Assembly (NCBI GenBank): GCA_029298735.1
Contig: JANSLP010000014.1
Location: 212,114 to 276,113 of the forward strand
Direction of reading: 5' to 3'
Source of the DNA: Ophiostoma sp. CBS 140.51
Taxonomy: Eukaryota > Ascomycota > Sordariomycetes > Ophiostomatales > Ophiostomataceae
Length of the DNA: 64,000 bases
This document shows, piece by piece, positions 31,138-41,945 of the stretch (the first letter of the stretch is position 1; each line of letters begins with the position of its first letter). The position numbers and the translations under genes are program-made. The notes below the pieces were generated by a model, which worked only from the letters and a program-made list of their open reading frames with translations, ran no database searches and had not been told where the DNA came from.

Positions 31138-33792
31138 CTATGCCTTCGCCGCCGCCCCGCCAATCATGACTTTCCGGCGCACCAAGAAAGGAGATGGCAT
31201 GTCGTCCTGCTCGGGATCCCAGACAGCGGCGGGCTCCATGTGACTGTTGTGTTGGCCGTTGCCACGGTTAGCCGCCATGGCGTGTTCCCTAAAGGGCCGC
31301 TTGGGGCTGACGTTGGGGTTGCCGCCGTCCATGACGGCACTCAGGGGGCGACCGCCAGCACGCGCCTGTTGTAGCTCGACCAGTGTGCGGCCGCGAATAC
31401 CGGGTTTCTGCTTGCTGATGAGTCCGGCGGGCTGTTGTGATTGCGAGGATGGTTGCGAAGCGGCCTGCTGCTGCTGCTGCTCCGGCACATCGCCGGCATC
31501 TTTCCAGTTGAAGGAGCCCTTGCGGGTGAGGGCACGACCACCTTCCGTCGACGAGTGCTCACCAACGCCCATGTTGGCGGCCGAGGGAATCTTGCTCAAC
31601 CGCCGGCTAGGCGACTGGGCACGTTCGCGCTCGCGCAGAGCACCACCACTCAGGGTAGGGCGGAGGTTGCTATCGGTGACGGCCGAGGCCGTCTTGGCAG
31701 CAGCCGAAGGCAAGTCGGTACCACCGCCCATCTTTGACCGCAATGGTTGTGCAACACTGCCACGAGCACCGAAAACGGGAGCAGTCTTTTGTGACACAAG
31801 GCCGGGGCGCTGACCAGGTTGTAATGATGACTGGTCCTTCTGTTGCGACCCTGGTTGCTGCAGCTTCTGCTTGGACTGGAAGGGGTTCTTGCGGGACTTG
31901 ATCATGCGCGTGGGCGAGGGGATGGCGACATCGTCGTCCGAGTCCCAGTCGGAGTTGACGGCACTGGCCGACTCGCGGGGGCCGTTCCATCGTGGGTCGT
32001 CACCGTTGTTCGGTGCAGCGCCAGCAGCGGCAGTAAAGATGGCACCAGTGTTAGCGGTGGGCACTTTGGTGGCGGCGTTGCGGCGCGGCGAGAGTGACAA
32101 GGAAGCAATGGCCATGGGCGAGGGCGAAGCCATTTCGACGTCCATGGGGGTGCCGGCAGGACCGACAAACATGGTCTGGGCACGGCCAAAGGGTGTGCGG
32201 GTTTGCGGGGCGGGGCCTCCCTGCTTCTTCATGAAAGCGGCTGTGGCCGAAGCGACGACGACGCCGTTGCCATTGTTTTTGTCAGTATTATTGTTGTTGT
32301 TGCTGTTGCCAGCGCACGACGACTCAGACAGCGACTCGTCAATGGACAGCTCGGTAATGTCCGTCGTCGAAGGGAACTCGCCGTCGCCCATGGACGAGTG
32401 CAGGTAGTCGGACTTGTAATCGGACTTGCAAATGGACGACGACAGCTCGTGCTGGTTGTGGTTGAGGTTGTGGTGGCCCGTCGAGGAGGCCAGCGACATG
32501 GGTGGCGGCAGATGCGGCGGGGGCATTTGGAGCATCAAGTCGTTCTCGAGAGCGGATGTCGGACGTGACGCCTGGACCTGAGCATTCCGCAGCGCCTCGG
32601 CCAGGTCCTTGTCGACCCGCGCGCGCACTTCCTCTTCAAACTTGCTCTGCAGCTGGTCCAGCTCTGCATTGACGAGTCTGTCAATCTCGAGACGGGCCTT
32701 GACCTCCCACTCGCGGCGCAGACTGGCATCAATCTCCTGGCGCAGCATGGCTTTGTCGGCCTCGGCCTTGCGCTCGAGCTCTCGCGCCCGCTTGTTGAGC
32801 TGCTCCTCTTTGCTCTTGATCATCTTGCTGAGCTCGACCACTTCCTTTTCCTTACGCATGAGGCGCACAACGGGCAGGTTGAGCAGCTGGGCCGTGTCCG
32901 GGCGGCGGTCCGGGTTGACCTTGAGGCAGTCGCGGACGACGGCACAGAGCTCGGGGGAGTAGACGACGGGCAGCGGTGCGAGTTTGCCCTCCTTGATCTT
33001 CTGGACGAGCTGGTAGTGGGACTTAGCGTTGAAGGGCGGTTCCCGCGCGCAGAGTTCGTAGATGATGCAGCCCAGCGACCAGATATCCGATTTGAGCGTG
33101 TACTTTTCGGCGGCACAGATCTCGGGCGACATGTAAAAGGGCGTGCCGACATAGGTCGAGGCAAAGTCGTGGGACTGAATCATCTTGGCGAGACCAAAGT
33201 CGCCGAGCTTAACCGAGTTGTCTTCGCCGAGAAACACGTTTTCGGGTTTCAGATCGCGGTGCAGGATGGTGACGCCGCCTGTGGGCACCTTGGGCTTGGC
33301 CGTCATGCCCAGACCCAGCACGTTCTTGCCGACCTCGGGCGGGTCGACGCCGTAGTGGCAGCGGTACAGGGCCGTCACCAGCTGGGCAAAGATGCTCCAG
33401 ACAAACGACTCCTCGGCGTACTGGTTGCGGTTGGCGAGGTCACGAATGACACGGCCCAGGTCGCCGTTGCCGCAGTACTCCATGTACAAGTGCAGGTCCT
33501 GGGTGGCCTTGAGGTGCTCGCGGTGGTAGTAGCCGACAATGTTGACGTGCCTGAGGGTGGACAAGATTTGGAACTCGGCGTGCAGCTGTTCACGCTCCTT
33601 TTGCGACATCTTGAGGTAGCTGATTTCTTTGCGGCACAGCACCATCCCGTCGACCTTGCGGCGCACCTTGCGGATGATGCCAAACGATCCATGGCCTGTA
33701 AGTGTTAGAGGGACAAGTTTTTTTTGTGTTTATCGCAGAGGGGACTGACCGATCTTCTCCAGCACATCGTATTTCAGCTCCGTCTCCGCCAT
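31138..33792 (-). CDS. nimA: NIMA-family mitotic serine/threonine kinase
   Basis: Kinase required for mitotic entry in Aspergillus (NIMA), related to yeast Kin3 and S. pombe Fin1. Exon 1 is 33750-33792 and exon 2 is 31138-33695, separated by a 54-nt intron (donor GTCAGT, CTAAC branch, TACAG acceptor). The protein has 866 residues. The splice rebuilds the glycine loop (IGHGSFG, about 14-20), which supports the model. The catalytic domain spans about 8-290: K37 of VLCRKEI, HRDLKPEN with D162, D180 of DFGLAK, and the activation segment end GTPFYMSPE at about 198-206. The family-typical insertion between helix E and HRD is present. A coiled coil follows (about 290-390), then a long low-complexity Ser/Pro/Gln-rich tail. 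The tail makes it longer than A. nidulans NIMA (699). Confidence 0.95.
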
Positions 33793-35041
33793 GTTGGCAT
33801 GGGGTGACTCGGCGCTGCCGGGCGGCGATTCAATGAGTGTGGAATTGTTGAGAGAGAGGAGGAGAGTCGAGCAACGGAAAGTAAAAGACTCGACAGAGAC
33901 TCAAAAGAGAAAGAGAGTGTTGTAGAAGCAGCAATCGAGAAGCGACCGTGAATTAAAAGGAAACAACCCGCTCTGTCAAAGAACAGGAAGGGACAGCCGG
34001 TGATGATGCTGCCTGTTGTTGGAAGACGGGGGTCGAGGGTCGAGTTGAGGAAGGGTCGACGGCGTGGTTGTTGTTGTCGGTTCTGTTGTCGCCGTCGTCT
34101 TTGTTGACATCGATCACGATCAATGTTCGTCAAAGATGTCGATGTTGCTGTGAGGTTAGTAAAGGCCCTGTGCCTTGTCGCTGTGCAATAAACCACAAGA
34201 AAACAAAAAAGAGGCTCAAGTGTCGGAATATTCAAGATTCAGAATAACAATAAAGAGAAAAAAGGCGGAATCACGGCTTAGGCACAAAACACTAAAAGGT
34301 GAAAAGGCGGCGTGAGCCTCGTTTCAGTCGGTTGCCGAGCTTTGCTGTGTGCACTGAAGCTACTGGACAGTGGAGGAACTGCCCGACAACCTGCGACTCC
34401 ACTCCCTGCTAGGTGACATGTTTACTGTGGGAAGTTGTTTCCACAGCAACAGTCACGTGGCTGTCATGATTTCAGCTGACGTGACATGTCACGTGCCAAA
34501 TTCTCGACCCGACTTTGGTGTATCGGACTTAACGGAATCGCCCACGGCAGGAGCCAGTGGCGGGGATCCATAGTGGGGGCGACATCCTCAATCGGCAGCA
34601 CTTTCACTGTGACACAACAGGGCAGACTGCACTGGAGATAGCCCGCCGAAGCCGCTAAAAATCGAGTTGCGGAATACGCGTGCATCTTAGTGGTCAACAA
34701 CAGGCAAGAACGACCTTGAATTGGCCGCCGGTGACTCTGTCTCTTTTATGGCAGGTGCAGTCGGGATGTGATATCTCCTATTTCCTCGAGAATTTGTGTT
34801 TTATATATTTGCTTCATTTTCATTTTGTCTGCTCTTCGAGCTCATGCCTTCCTTTGAGGCGGCACTACACTCATTTCTCCCGCGCATTTCACCATCCTGC
34901 ATTTGTCATCCGGATAGCGGCAAAAGATATCAACGATCTACATTTACGTCACAAAACATACAGATTAGAGACCATATATACGACATAAACGACATAAAAA
35001 CAACACTCACGATATATAACGACCCATATAACTCTACAGCA
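33793..35041. promoter_or_regulatory. Divergent nimA-BTB gene intergenic region
   Basis: The nimA leader (read on -) is CT-rich at about 33840-34240. A cluster of CACGTG elements lies in the middle (34454-34495). The BTB-gene leader (about 34930-35040) is unusually A/T- and A/C-rich rather than CT-rich. No further coding sequence is seen. Confidence 0.5.
34454..34495. promoter_or_regulatory. CACGTG cluster with a 16-bp perfect palindrome
   Basis: GTCACGTG boxes at 34454-34459 and 34490-34495 flank a CAGCTG E-box (34473-34478). The palindrome ACGTGACATGTCACGT (34479-34494) overlaps the second box. The arrangement suggests a bHLH (Cbf1/Pho4-like) or bZIP site. Which divergent gene it serves is unknown. 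Confidence 0.45.
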
Positions 35042-37066
35042 ATGGCGATGCCCAAGGGCCAGCTTGAGGCCAAGCTCAAGGAGGAGCATGAACTCATCGA
35101 CAGTGGGGTCCTGCGGGAAGAGAACCCCTTGGACCTCACAGAAGACTTTGGCTTCTTTCTCGAGGCCTGCCGGCGTGGCGACCTTAAGGAATGCCAAAAC
35201 TATATTCTGGGGGGTGTCAACATCAACGGCAAGGACGAGTACGACTACACGCCCTTGATTGTGGCCAGTTTGTGCGGACACTACGAAGTGGCTCAGCTGC
35301 TGCTCGAGTCGGGCGCTTTGGCGGAACGCAACACATTCCAGGGCGAACGCTGCTTGTACAATGCCTTGAATGACCGCATCCGCAATTTGTTGCTGCAGTA
35401 CGACTACTCCAAGTCGGCCGACCCGCTGCAGCCGTGGTCGTCGCACATTACGTCCTTGCTGTCGCGGACGGAACCCAAGACGTCCGACATTACCCTGACG
35501 GCGAGTGCCGATGGGCCCCGACTCACGAGCGAAGAGTTCCAGCTGCACAAGTTCTTTCTGGCCGCGCGGACACCCTATTTCCACCGCAAACTCACCGAAG
35601 CACCGGACATGGCCTCCTGGAAGTTGTCTTCCAACATTGCCGCCGCTGCGTTCCGCATCGTCCTGCACTATCTGTACCTCGACGACATTACGCCGCACAC
35701 GGCTTCGCTCTCTGACGACGAAGAAGCTCTGTTTCGGAGCATCGACAAAATCACCAAGCAGCTGGAAGTGGAACAGCTGTGGGAGGCTATGCTGGTGGGC
35801 AACGACCGGCGGCTGGCGCGGCAGCGGTACCAGGACGAGGTCGAGCGAGCACAGCAGCAGGTCGACGCCTTTTTCCGGCAGCACGTCTTGGGGAACAAGA
35901 TGGTGGTGGAGACGAGCAAGGTGAACGAAGTCAAGTGGCCGCACGATAATTTCATCTTTGCAGACTGTCTGTTGTGTGCAGAGGAGACGACGGACGAGGA
36001 GGCGGCCGCAGATGAGACAGGAAACGATACGATTGCCGCCCCAGAACGGACAAACAGCATCCCCATCGGACCGGCAGCCAATGGCGCATCGACACCACCA
36101 GTATTGCGAGAAAACGGGACATCAGATACAAAAACGAATGGAGCACGAGCACCACGGAAACCGCGCCGCTCCGTCCTATACCCTGCCCACAAGGCCCTGT
36201 TGGTCCGCGCCGACTACTTTGCGACAATGTTCTCGAGTGCCTTTCTCGAAGCTCAGGCCTCTGTGCACTTGCGCATCATCAAGGTCGACTGTGCGCCTGG
36301 GGTGCTGGAGATTGTGCTTTCGTTCTTGTACACCGAGCAGGCCGATATCCCCCTGGAGCTGGCCCTGGACGTGTTGTATATGGCCGACATGCTCTTCCTC
36401 GAAAAACTCAAAACCAAAGCGGCCGTCATTATCAGCACTCTTGGTAGTGGCAACCGCAACGTCTTGATTGACCCGACGCACCAGGAGGGGACGGATGCTC
36501 AGGAAGAGAATGAAATTAATGTCTACGACGTACTCCGCGCCGCGTGGGACCTCAAAGTGCAGCGTCTCGAAGACTTTGCCGCCCGGTTCCTGGCGGCACG
36601 GCTGGAGCACTACATTGACGAAGAGGCGTTTGCGGACTTGGTCAAGGAGAGTGCGAGCCGGCTCAAGACGCGACACGAGACGGATACCATTGAGCTGATT
36701 GACGATATCCGGTATTTCCTGTCGGAGCGGTTCCGGCTGCGGTTTGAGGATGTGGCGCTGTCGGACATTGAGGATGAGGACGAGGTGGAAGCGGAAGCGA
36801 AAGCGGCAGCGGCAGCGGCGGCAGCAGCCGTAGTGGCCGTGGATGCTGCAGAGGGTGGTGTCAAGGAGGCAGCGGAAAATGGTGACGACCAGAATGCTGT
36901 CCCTGTAGTTGCTGCCGCAGAAACCACCCAACCACCGGCTGCCGGCATCATCCGCACACTGGACGGCAACATTGTGGAAGATGAGTTCGACTCGGACGCG
37001 CTCAACTACCAGATTTTGCTGGGCAAGATTGACAGCTTGCTGCAGCGGTTGGGATTAGATGCATAG
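35042..37066 (+). CDS. btb3: Ankyrin-repeat, double BTB/POZ protein (S. pombe Btb3-like)
   Basis: Probable Cullin-3 substrate adaptor, by analogy with S. pombe Btb3 and animal ABTB1. Single exon, 674 residues. Ankyrin repeats occupy about 36-112 (FFLEACRRGDLKECQNYILG; YTPLIVASLCGHYEVAQLLL). A first BTB domain begins near 149 (SDITLTAS...FQLHKFFLAARTPYF). A second begins near 307 and is split by a 60-residue Thr/Ala/Asn-rich insertion before LYPAHKALLVRADYFATMFSSA (372-393). A BACK-like helical region spans about 490-560. The C-terminal tail contains an alanine run (about 588-597). The frame is open for 82 codons upstream, but I prefer the ATG at 35042 because the conserved protein starts there and the extension has no protein character. 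The symbol is a family analogy. Confidence 0.8.
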   Translation: MAMPKGQLEAKLKEEHELIDSGVLREENPLDLTEDFGFFLEACRRGDLKECQNYILGGVNINGKDEYDYTPLIVASLCGHYEVAQLLLESGALAERNTFQGERCLYNALNDRIRNLLLQYDYSKSADPLQPWSSHITSLLSRTEPKTSDITLTASADGPRLTSEEFQLHKFFLAARTPYFHRKLTEAPDMASWKLSSNIAAAAFRIVLHYLYLDDITPHTASLSDDEEALFRSIDKITKQLEVEQLWEAMLVGNDRRLARQRYQDEVERAQQQVDAFFRQHVLGNKMVVETSKVNEVKWPHDNFIFADCLLCAEETTDEEAAADETGNDTIAAPERTNSIPIGPAANGASTPPVLRENGTSDTKTNGARAPRKPRRSVLYPAHKALLVRADYFATMFSSAFLEAQASVHLRIIKVDCAPGVLEIVLSFLYTEQADIPLELALDVLYMADMLFLEKLKTKAAVIISTLGSGNRNVLIDPTHQEGTDAQEENEINVYDVLRAAWDLKVQRLEDFAARFLAARLEHYIDEEAFADLVKESASRLKTRHETDTIELIDDIRYFLSERFRLRFEDVALSDIEDEDEVEAEAKAAAAAAAAAVVAVDAAEGGVKEAAENGDDQNAVPVVAAAETTQPPAAGIIRTLDGNIVEDEFDSDALNYQILLGKIDSLLQRLGLDA

Positions 37067-37716
37067 ACGTCGCGAGGAAATTACATTGATATACGCTATG
37101 ATATACAAAATTAACATTCACAGGATATATACATCAATTTACTTTAAATAAAAAGGCATATTTTTAAGAGATTTACGTATTAAATAAATTATAAATTAAA
37201 CAAGTCACGAGAGGCACAAGATATTACTGCAAGAAATATTGCGAAAATAAAGTACGATTAAAAAGACTGTGGTATATATATAAAATGCTATTATATATGA
37301 AGATTGGCCTTTTATCTCCCCTCTTCTGATGGACGTCTCTCAAGTGTTAGTCAAGAGGCGCCCGCCAGAAGAGACAAGATAAAAAGTTTGATTGTCTTCT
37401 TGTTCTTATCTCTAGTAAAAGAGAAAGACCGTAGACAGAACAATCAGGTTTGGGCTTTGAGAGTTTCGTAGGAACGAGATAAGAGAGAAAAATAATGAGC
37501 TACCAAATAGAGCAGTCATTGTAAAATAGTGAGCATCATCATGGGCGAGAGATGGGGAGATGCAGGGGGGTAGAGAGTCGGGTTTTTTTCTCCTCGTGAA
37601 AAACGATAAAAAACAGAAGGGGTGAATGTTGACAGCAGTTGGACAGCAGCCGCAACAACACAGAGACAGAGAAGACTCGAGAAAGCTCGAAAGCCTTCAG
37701 CTTTCTCGTTGCGCGC
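37067..37716. other. AT-rich convergent spacer between btb3 and OPT transporter
   Basis: Strongly A/T-rich at 37080-37300 (TATATATATAAAATG and similar), holding both 3' ends. AAATAAAA at 37146-37153 may be a polyadenylation signal for btb3. A long inverted repeat lies at 37309-37386. No coding sequence. Confidence 0.6.
37309..37386. repeat. Imperfect inverted repeat, 20/21-base arms
   Basis: Left arm 37309-37328 and right arm 37366-37386 pair as CTTTT(T)ATCT..CTCTTCTG, with one bulge and a few mismatches, around a 37-base loop. It could form a hairpin in transcripts from either strand, or be the remnant of a small element. Confidence 0.5.
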
Positions 37717-40223
37717 TTACGGCCACGAAGTCGGACCAAAGGTGGTGCCATCGGGAATGGGCTGCTGGATGGCCGACTTGGTGAAATCAGCCGTCTCGTA
37801 CACAGCCACATTGCCGAACCAGTTGGGTGCCTCGGCCAGCGTCAGGTACAGCGTAAAGAAGATGATGAGCGTCGACACAATGAGACCGCTGTCGAGGGCG
37901 GCGGACGTGACATAGTTGTACTGCAGCCACCAGCCGTTCCAGCGGCGGCGGACGAACCAGTTGAAGAAGGTGCCGACGGCGCCCCAGCACAGGTAAATAT
38001 AGACGGTTGCGGGCGGGAGCCAGCCAGAGCCACCAAAGATCAAGGGGGTGTTGACGTAGCGCCAGAAGCTCTTGGGGAAGCGGCGGGCGAGCAGCCAGGT
38101 GACGATGGGCGCGACGGCGCCGACGAGCCAGAAATACTGGAGGTTGGCATAGAGGGCCTGACCACTGAAAATCCGCCTGGGACCAATGGCACCCCAAATG
38201 ACGGACGCCGTGTAAAACACCTTGGCGTTGGCACAGGTGTAGGAGTTGGCCTGTTCGTCGGTACAGACACCATCAATCGAGCCCAGGGCCCAGTTCATGA
38301 CGGCGATCTGGACAATGGCGGACCAGAGCGACGCCACAAGCTGCGAGGCAAACATAGTGCGGGGCGGGACCTTCATGTAGTGGCCGAGCTTGAGATCCTG
38401 GGCGAAATACAGGGCCTGGGACATGCACAGGTAGCCGTAGTTCTTGAACATCATCATGGCCAGCGGGCGGCCGGGCAGCATGTAACCGACAATGAACTCA
38501 GTCAAGACATTAAGACCGAGCTGCGTGTTGGTAATGGCCTGGATGATGCCAATGGGGATGGTCCAGACCAGGGGCAGGATCATGCAGACAACGTAGCCCC
38601 ACCAGGGGAAGCCGGTGTCCCAGGCGCAGACGACGGCAAACGAGATACCAATCATGATAACAAACAGAGCACCGTACCACCAGTCCTCGGCATCGCGGTA
38701 TTTCTTCATCAGGCGCATGTGCACATCGTCCTCCTGATGGCGGGCGAGCTTGAACTGCGACCAGATCTCGGAACCGTGGTACAGGAAGACGTGGACAATG
38801 ACGGCGGCGACGGCAGCAAAGGACAGACCGTACGACAGGGCGAACTGGGTCGACAGGTAGAGCGGCGAGTACTCAAAGTACTTCTTCTCGTCAAACTGGA
38901 AGTTGGTCAAAATGCGGGTGACGTTGTAGACGGCGCCCGTGTTATCAAAGGCGCTGGAGCTCTGGACGGGCAGATGGGCGCCGTACCAGGTGTTGGTAAA
39001 GTGCAGACCGGCCGAGATGATGACAAAGAAGGTAATGATACCAAACATCATGTTGGCAATGGCGTAGAAGGGCGGGATCAGGGGCGACAGCAGGTAGCCC
39101 GAGATGATGGTCCAGTCAAAGGACAGCGGGAACAGGCCGTAGCCCGACAGGCCACCAAAGATCTGGTTGACAATCTTGCTGTTGGGCCAGATCCAGGTGA
39201 TCCAGCAGAACCACGACAGGCCCTGGAAGATCCAACCGGGGAACCAGTACCAGACAAACGAGCCACCAAACACAATCATGAACCAGCGGTAGCGGCCCAT
39301 GGACCAGCCGTTGGTCTTGGCCGGGTCGGACGCCGAGTGGTCGTGCAGCGTGTAGAAGAGCGCGGCGTTGACCAAGTCACTGGGCCAGATCATGGCAGCA
39401 GGCCAGACGAGGAAGCGGCGAGACAGACCGGCAATACCGTAGCCCGTGCAGAGCGTGGTGATGCCGAACAGAATCTGCCAACCCCAGCCAAAGTACTGCT
39501 TGTACCACACCTGTTGGGCGATGATAACGTCGGTTGCGTAGAGAGCACCACCACCGTAGGCGGCCTAACGAGAGTTAGTATTCAAATAAATCAAAGTGAA
39601 GTGAAGCAGTTCAGATAGTGGGCACGAGCACATACATTAGACATAACAACGATAATAACATGCTCTTTAAAGTTGAACTTGCCGGGGCGGAGGTTGAACT
39701 TGAGGCCAAAGAGATTCCAGACGCGGTCGGGGAACACGAGATCCCACAGCAGACCAATGGGGTAGGCAATCAGCTGGATCACGTAGGTCGTGACAGAGAC
39801 ACTGGGGTTGCGCAGCGAAAAGAGCATGTTGACACCAGAGCCGACCGTGCACAGAATCAGACCAATGGTCCAGGCACGGATCGTGTTGGCGGGCATATCG
39901 ACATCGTAGTTGCGGACCGACGCACGCACCTCGGGGTACGGTGAGTTGTCCTCGATGATGCCCTGCTCGACGGCCAGGCCCTTTTCGACGTTGCCCGTGT
40001 TGATGGCGTTGTCGACGTCGTTAAGCTCCTCAATGGGCAGGTTGGGGTCGAGGTGGTGCATGCGCTCAAAGTGCTTCAGGGCGTTGAGGGCCTCGACACC
40101 GGACGTGGCGCCGACCGCCTCGGCGCTCGGGGACTCGCCGACGCCCGGCGAGCCGCTGGCGTCCAGGACCTCGGGCAGGGCATCCTCCTGCTCATGCCGC
40201 TTGCGGAAGTTAAGCAAACCCAT
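37717..40223 (-). CDS. OPT-family oligopeptide transporter
   Basis: Proton-coupled plasma-membrane transporter for small peptides, of the fungal oligopeptide transporter (OPT) family. Exon 1 is 39636-40223 and exon 2 is 37717-39564. The 71-nt intron (donor GTATGT, branch ACTAAC, acceptor TTAG) joins VVMSN to AAYGGGALYATD in phase, giving 811 residues, within the usual family range of about 700-1000. A hydrophilic cytosolic N-terminus of about 110 residues contains the family signature SPYPEVRA (94-101). More than a dozen hydrophobic segments follow. Other OPT blocks seen are QYFGWGWQILFGI, and GRPLAMMMFKNYGYLCMSQA with the nearby DLKLGHYMKVPPR. The start at 40223 has an ACCATGGG context. Substrate (tetra/pentapeptide, glutathione or other) cannot be decided from sequence. 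Many fungi carry several paralogues. Confidence 0.92.
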
Positions 40224-41915
40224 GGTGGCTGGTGGCAGAAAGTTGGTATTTCAAGCACACATAAATGGGGGGAGGGGGAGGGAGAAGAGTGATGAGCTCG
40301 TTACTGTCTGTTCATGAGACAGGTGAAGAAGGGAAGGGAAGAGAAGAAGGAAGAGGTGAAGAGCACGAGGAGGGGGAGGGGGACGGGGGTATATAAATGA
40401 AAATGATGAACACAAAACAAAAGAAAGAGATAAAAAGAATAAAAAGAGATAAAAGGGCCAAGTATAAAAAAAGAGGAAGACGGGGGACAGACCCTTGGAT
40501 CAACAACAAGAGCAGACAAGACCAGCTGTACAGTGTGTTATTGGGTAGAGCAGGGCCGAAAGGTGAGAGGGCAAGACACAATGGATGATCCCAGGTCGCA
40601 CTGCAGACAACCGAACATGGGGGGAAGGTGGGAGAGAGAGAAGACAGAAGAGAAGCGTGTAATTTGACTGAGCAAGGAAAATAAAGTAGGTGGGCAAGTG
40701 TGGGCTCGAGGGGGGTAGTACCACGGTAGGGGGGGTACACAATAACGGAAGGCTTGGGGCGGCACGATAGTAGATTTGTCGACATGGGCCGTGGACCATG
40801 CACTCCCGATATCTCTTTTACACAGACAGTGCTCGGTAGAAAGTGGAAAGCGGTGCTAGGAAGGATGAGAAGGGATGGCAGCTCCAATGATTAAAAAGGA
40901 AGGAGTTTATTGACTTGCACACCCTTTTCTTTCAACTTGTTGTCAAGTTAATTATTAGAGGGCAAGGAGGAAAGAGAAAAGCGGAAGGAAAAGACAAAGT
41001 GCCACGGATAACCGACGAGGGCATTTTGTATGATTCCGCGTTTTCTCTTTTTGCTCTTTTTGCAGGTGGTGGGATCTTTAAATGTTTAGATCGAATTTGT
41101 TGAACATCTGCCCATTTGATGCCCTGGTGATCATGGTTGATGACACGCGCCATTTGGAAGTACTGTACTTTGTACCTTTGCACGTTGATGTATCGAGAGG
41201 TACTTGGTTGATGTGGACGTAGATGTAGCAATCACCCCGCGTTTATTCGTTCGTTGATTCGATGGGCATGACAGAGGCACCTAATTAGGCAAACGGTACA
41301 AAATGTCGACGGTTGGGATATTGGGTATTCGCTGGATATTGGGTGGCGGGACGAGCGTAACAACAGCACAACATTGGAAAACGGCCCAAGAGCTGCACTG
41401 GTACACGGCTGCACTGCTGCACATCTGCATTTTGTGTTTCCATCCAATGGGCCATCTAAAACCAGAAAAGCTTGGTGATCGTCGGTTTCTCGGTTTCCTT
41501 TCTCGAAGGTCTGCCGCCCTTGTTCATCAAATTCACCCATTCCATCCCATCCCCAGTTCCGGGTTGCTGGAGAAAGGCAAGAAATGCAGAGAAGGTGGAT
41601 AATGCAGAGAAGGCATAGACAAGCGTTCTGTCCTAATTGCAGCGTTGCACGAACGGTCGACGCGTTCGATGCGATGGTTCATCGTGCCGCCGGTGACCAG
41701 AATAGACGGTGTCATTCTGAATCAGAACATGTGTTGACCCATCTTGCGGTATCAGTATGTCAGTGTATCAGTGTCGATGTCTGTCACTTTTTCTTGTCAA
41801 TACTGGTCAATCCTGTGTAGTCGCAAGTTGTTAGAGTATCACCCCACAGAGCCACCTTCTTCTTTCTCTTCTTGCTGCCATCCTTCGCGCTTCTCGACTT
41901 GTTGATGTTCTCCAC

Positions 41916-41945
41916 GCATGGTCATGCATGTTCACGCATGTTCAC
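41916..41945. repeat. Three 10-bp tandem units
   Basis: GCATGGTCAT followed by two exact copies of GCATGTTCAC. The unit is near the helical repeat. No function known. Confidence 0.6.

Noticed and set aside
37639..39618. 659-codon open frame antisense to the OPT transporter
   Set aside because: The translation is Gly/Asp/Val/Gln-rich mirror sequence of transmembrane codons with no domain; the - strand OPT protein explains the region.
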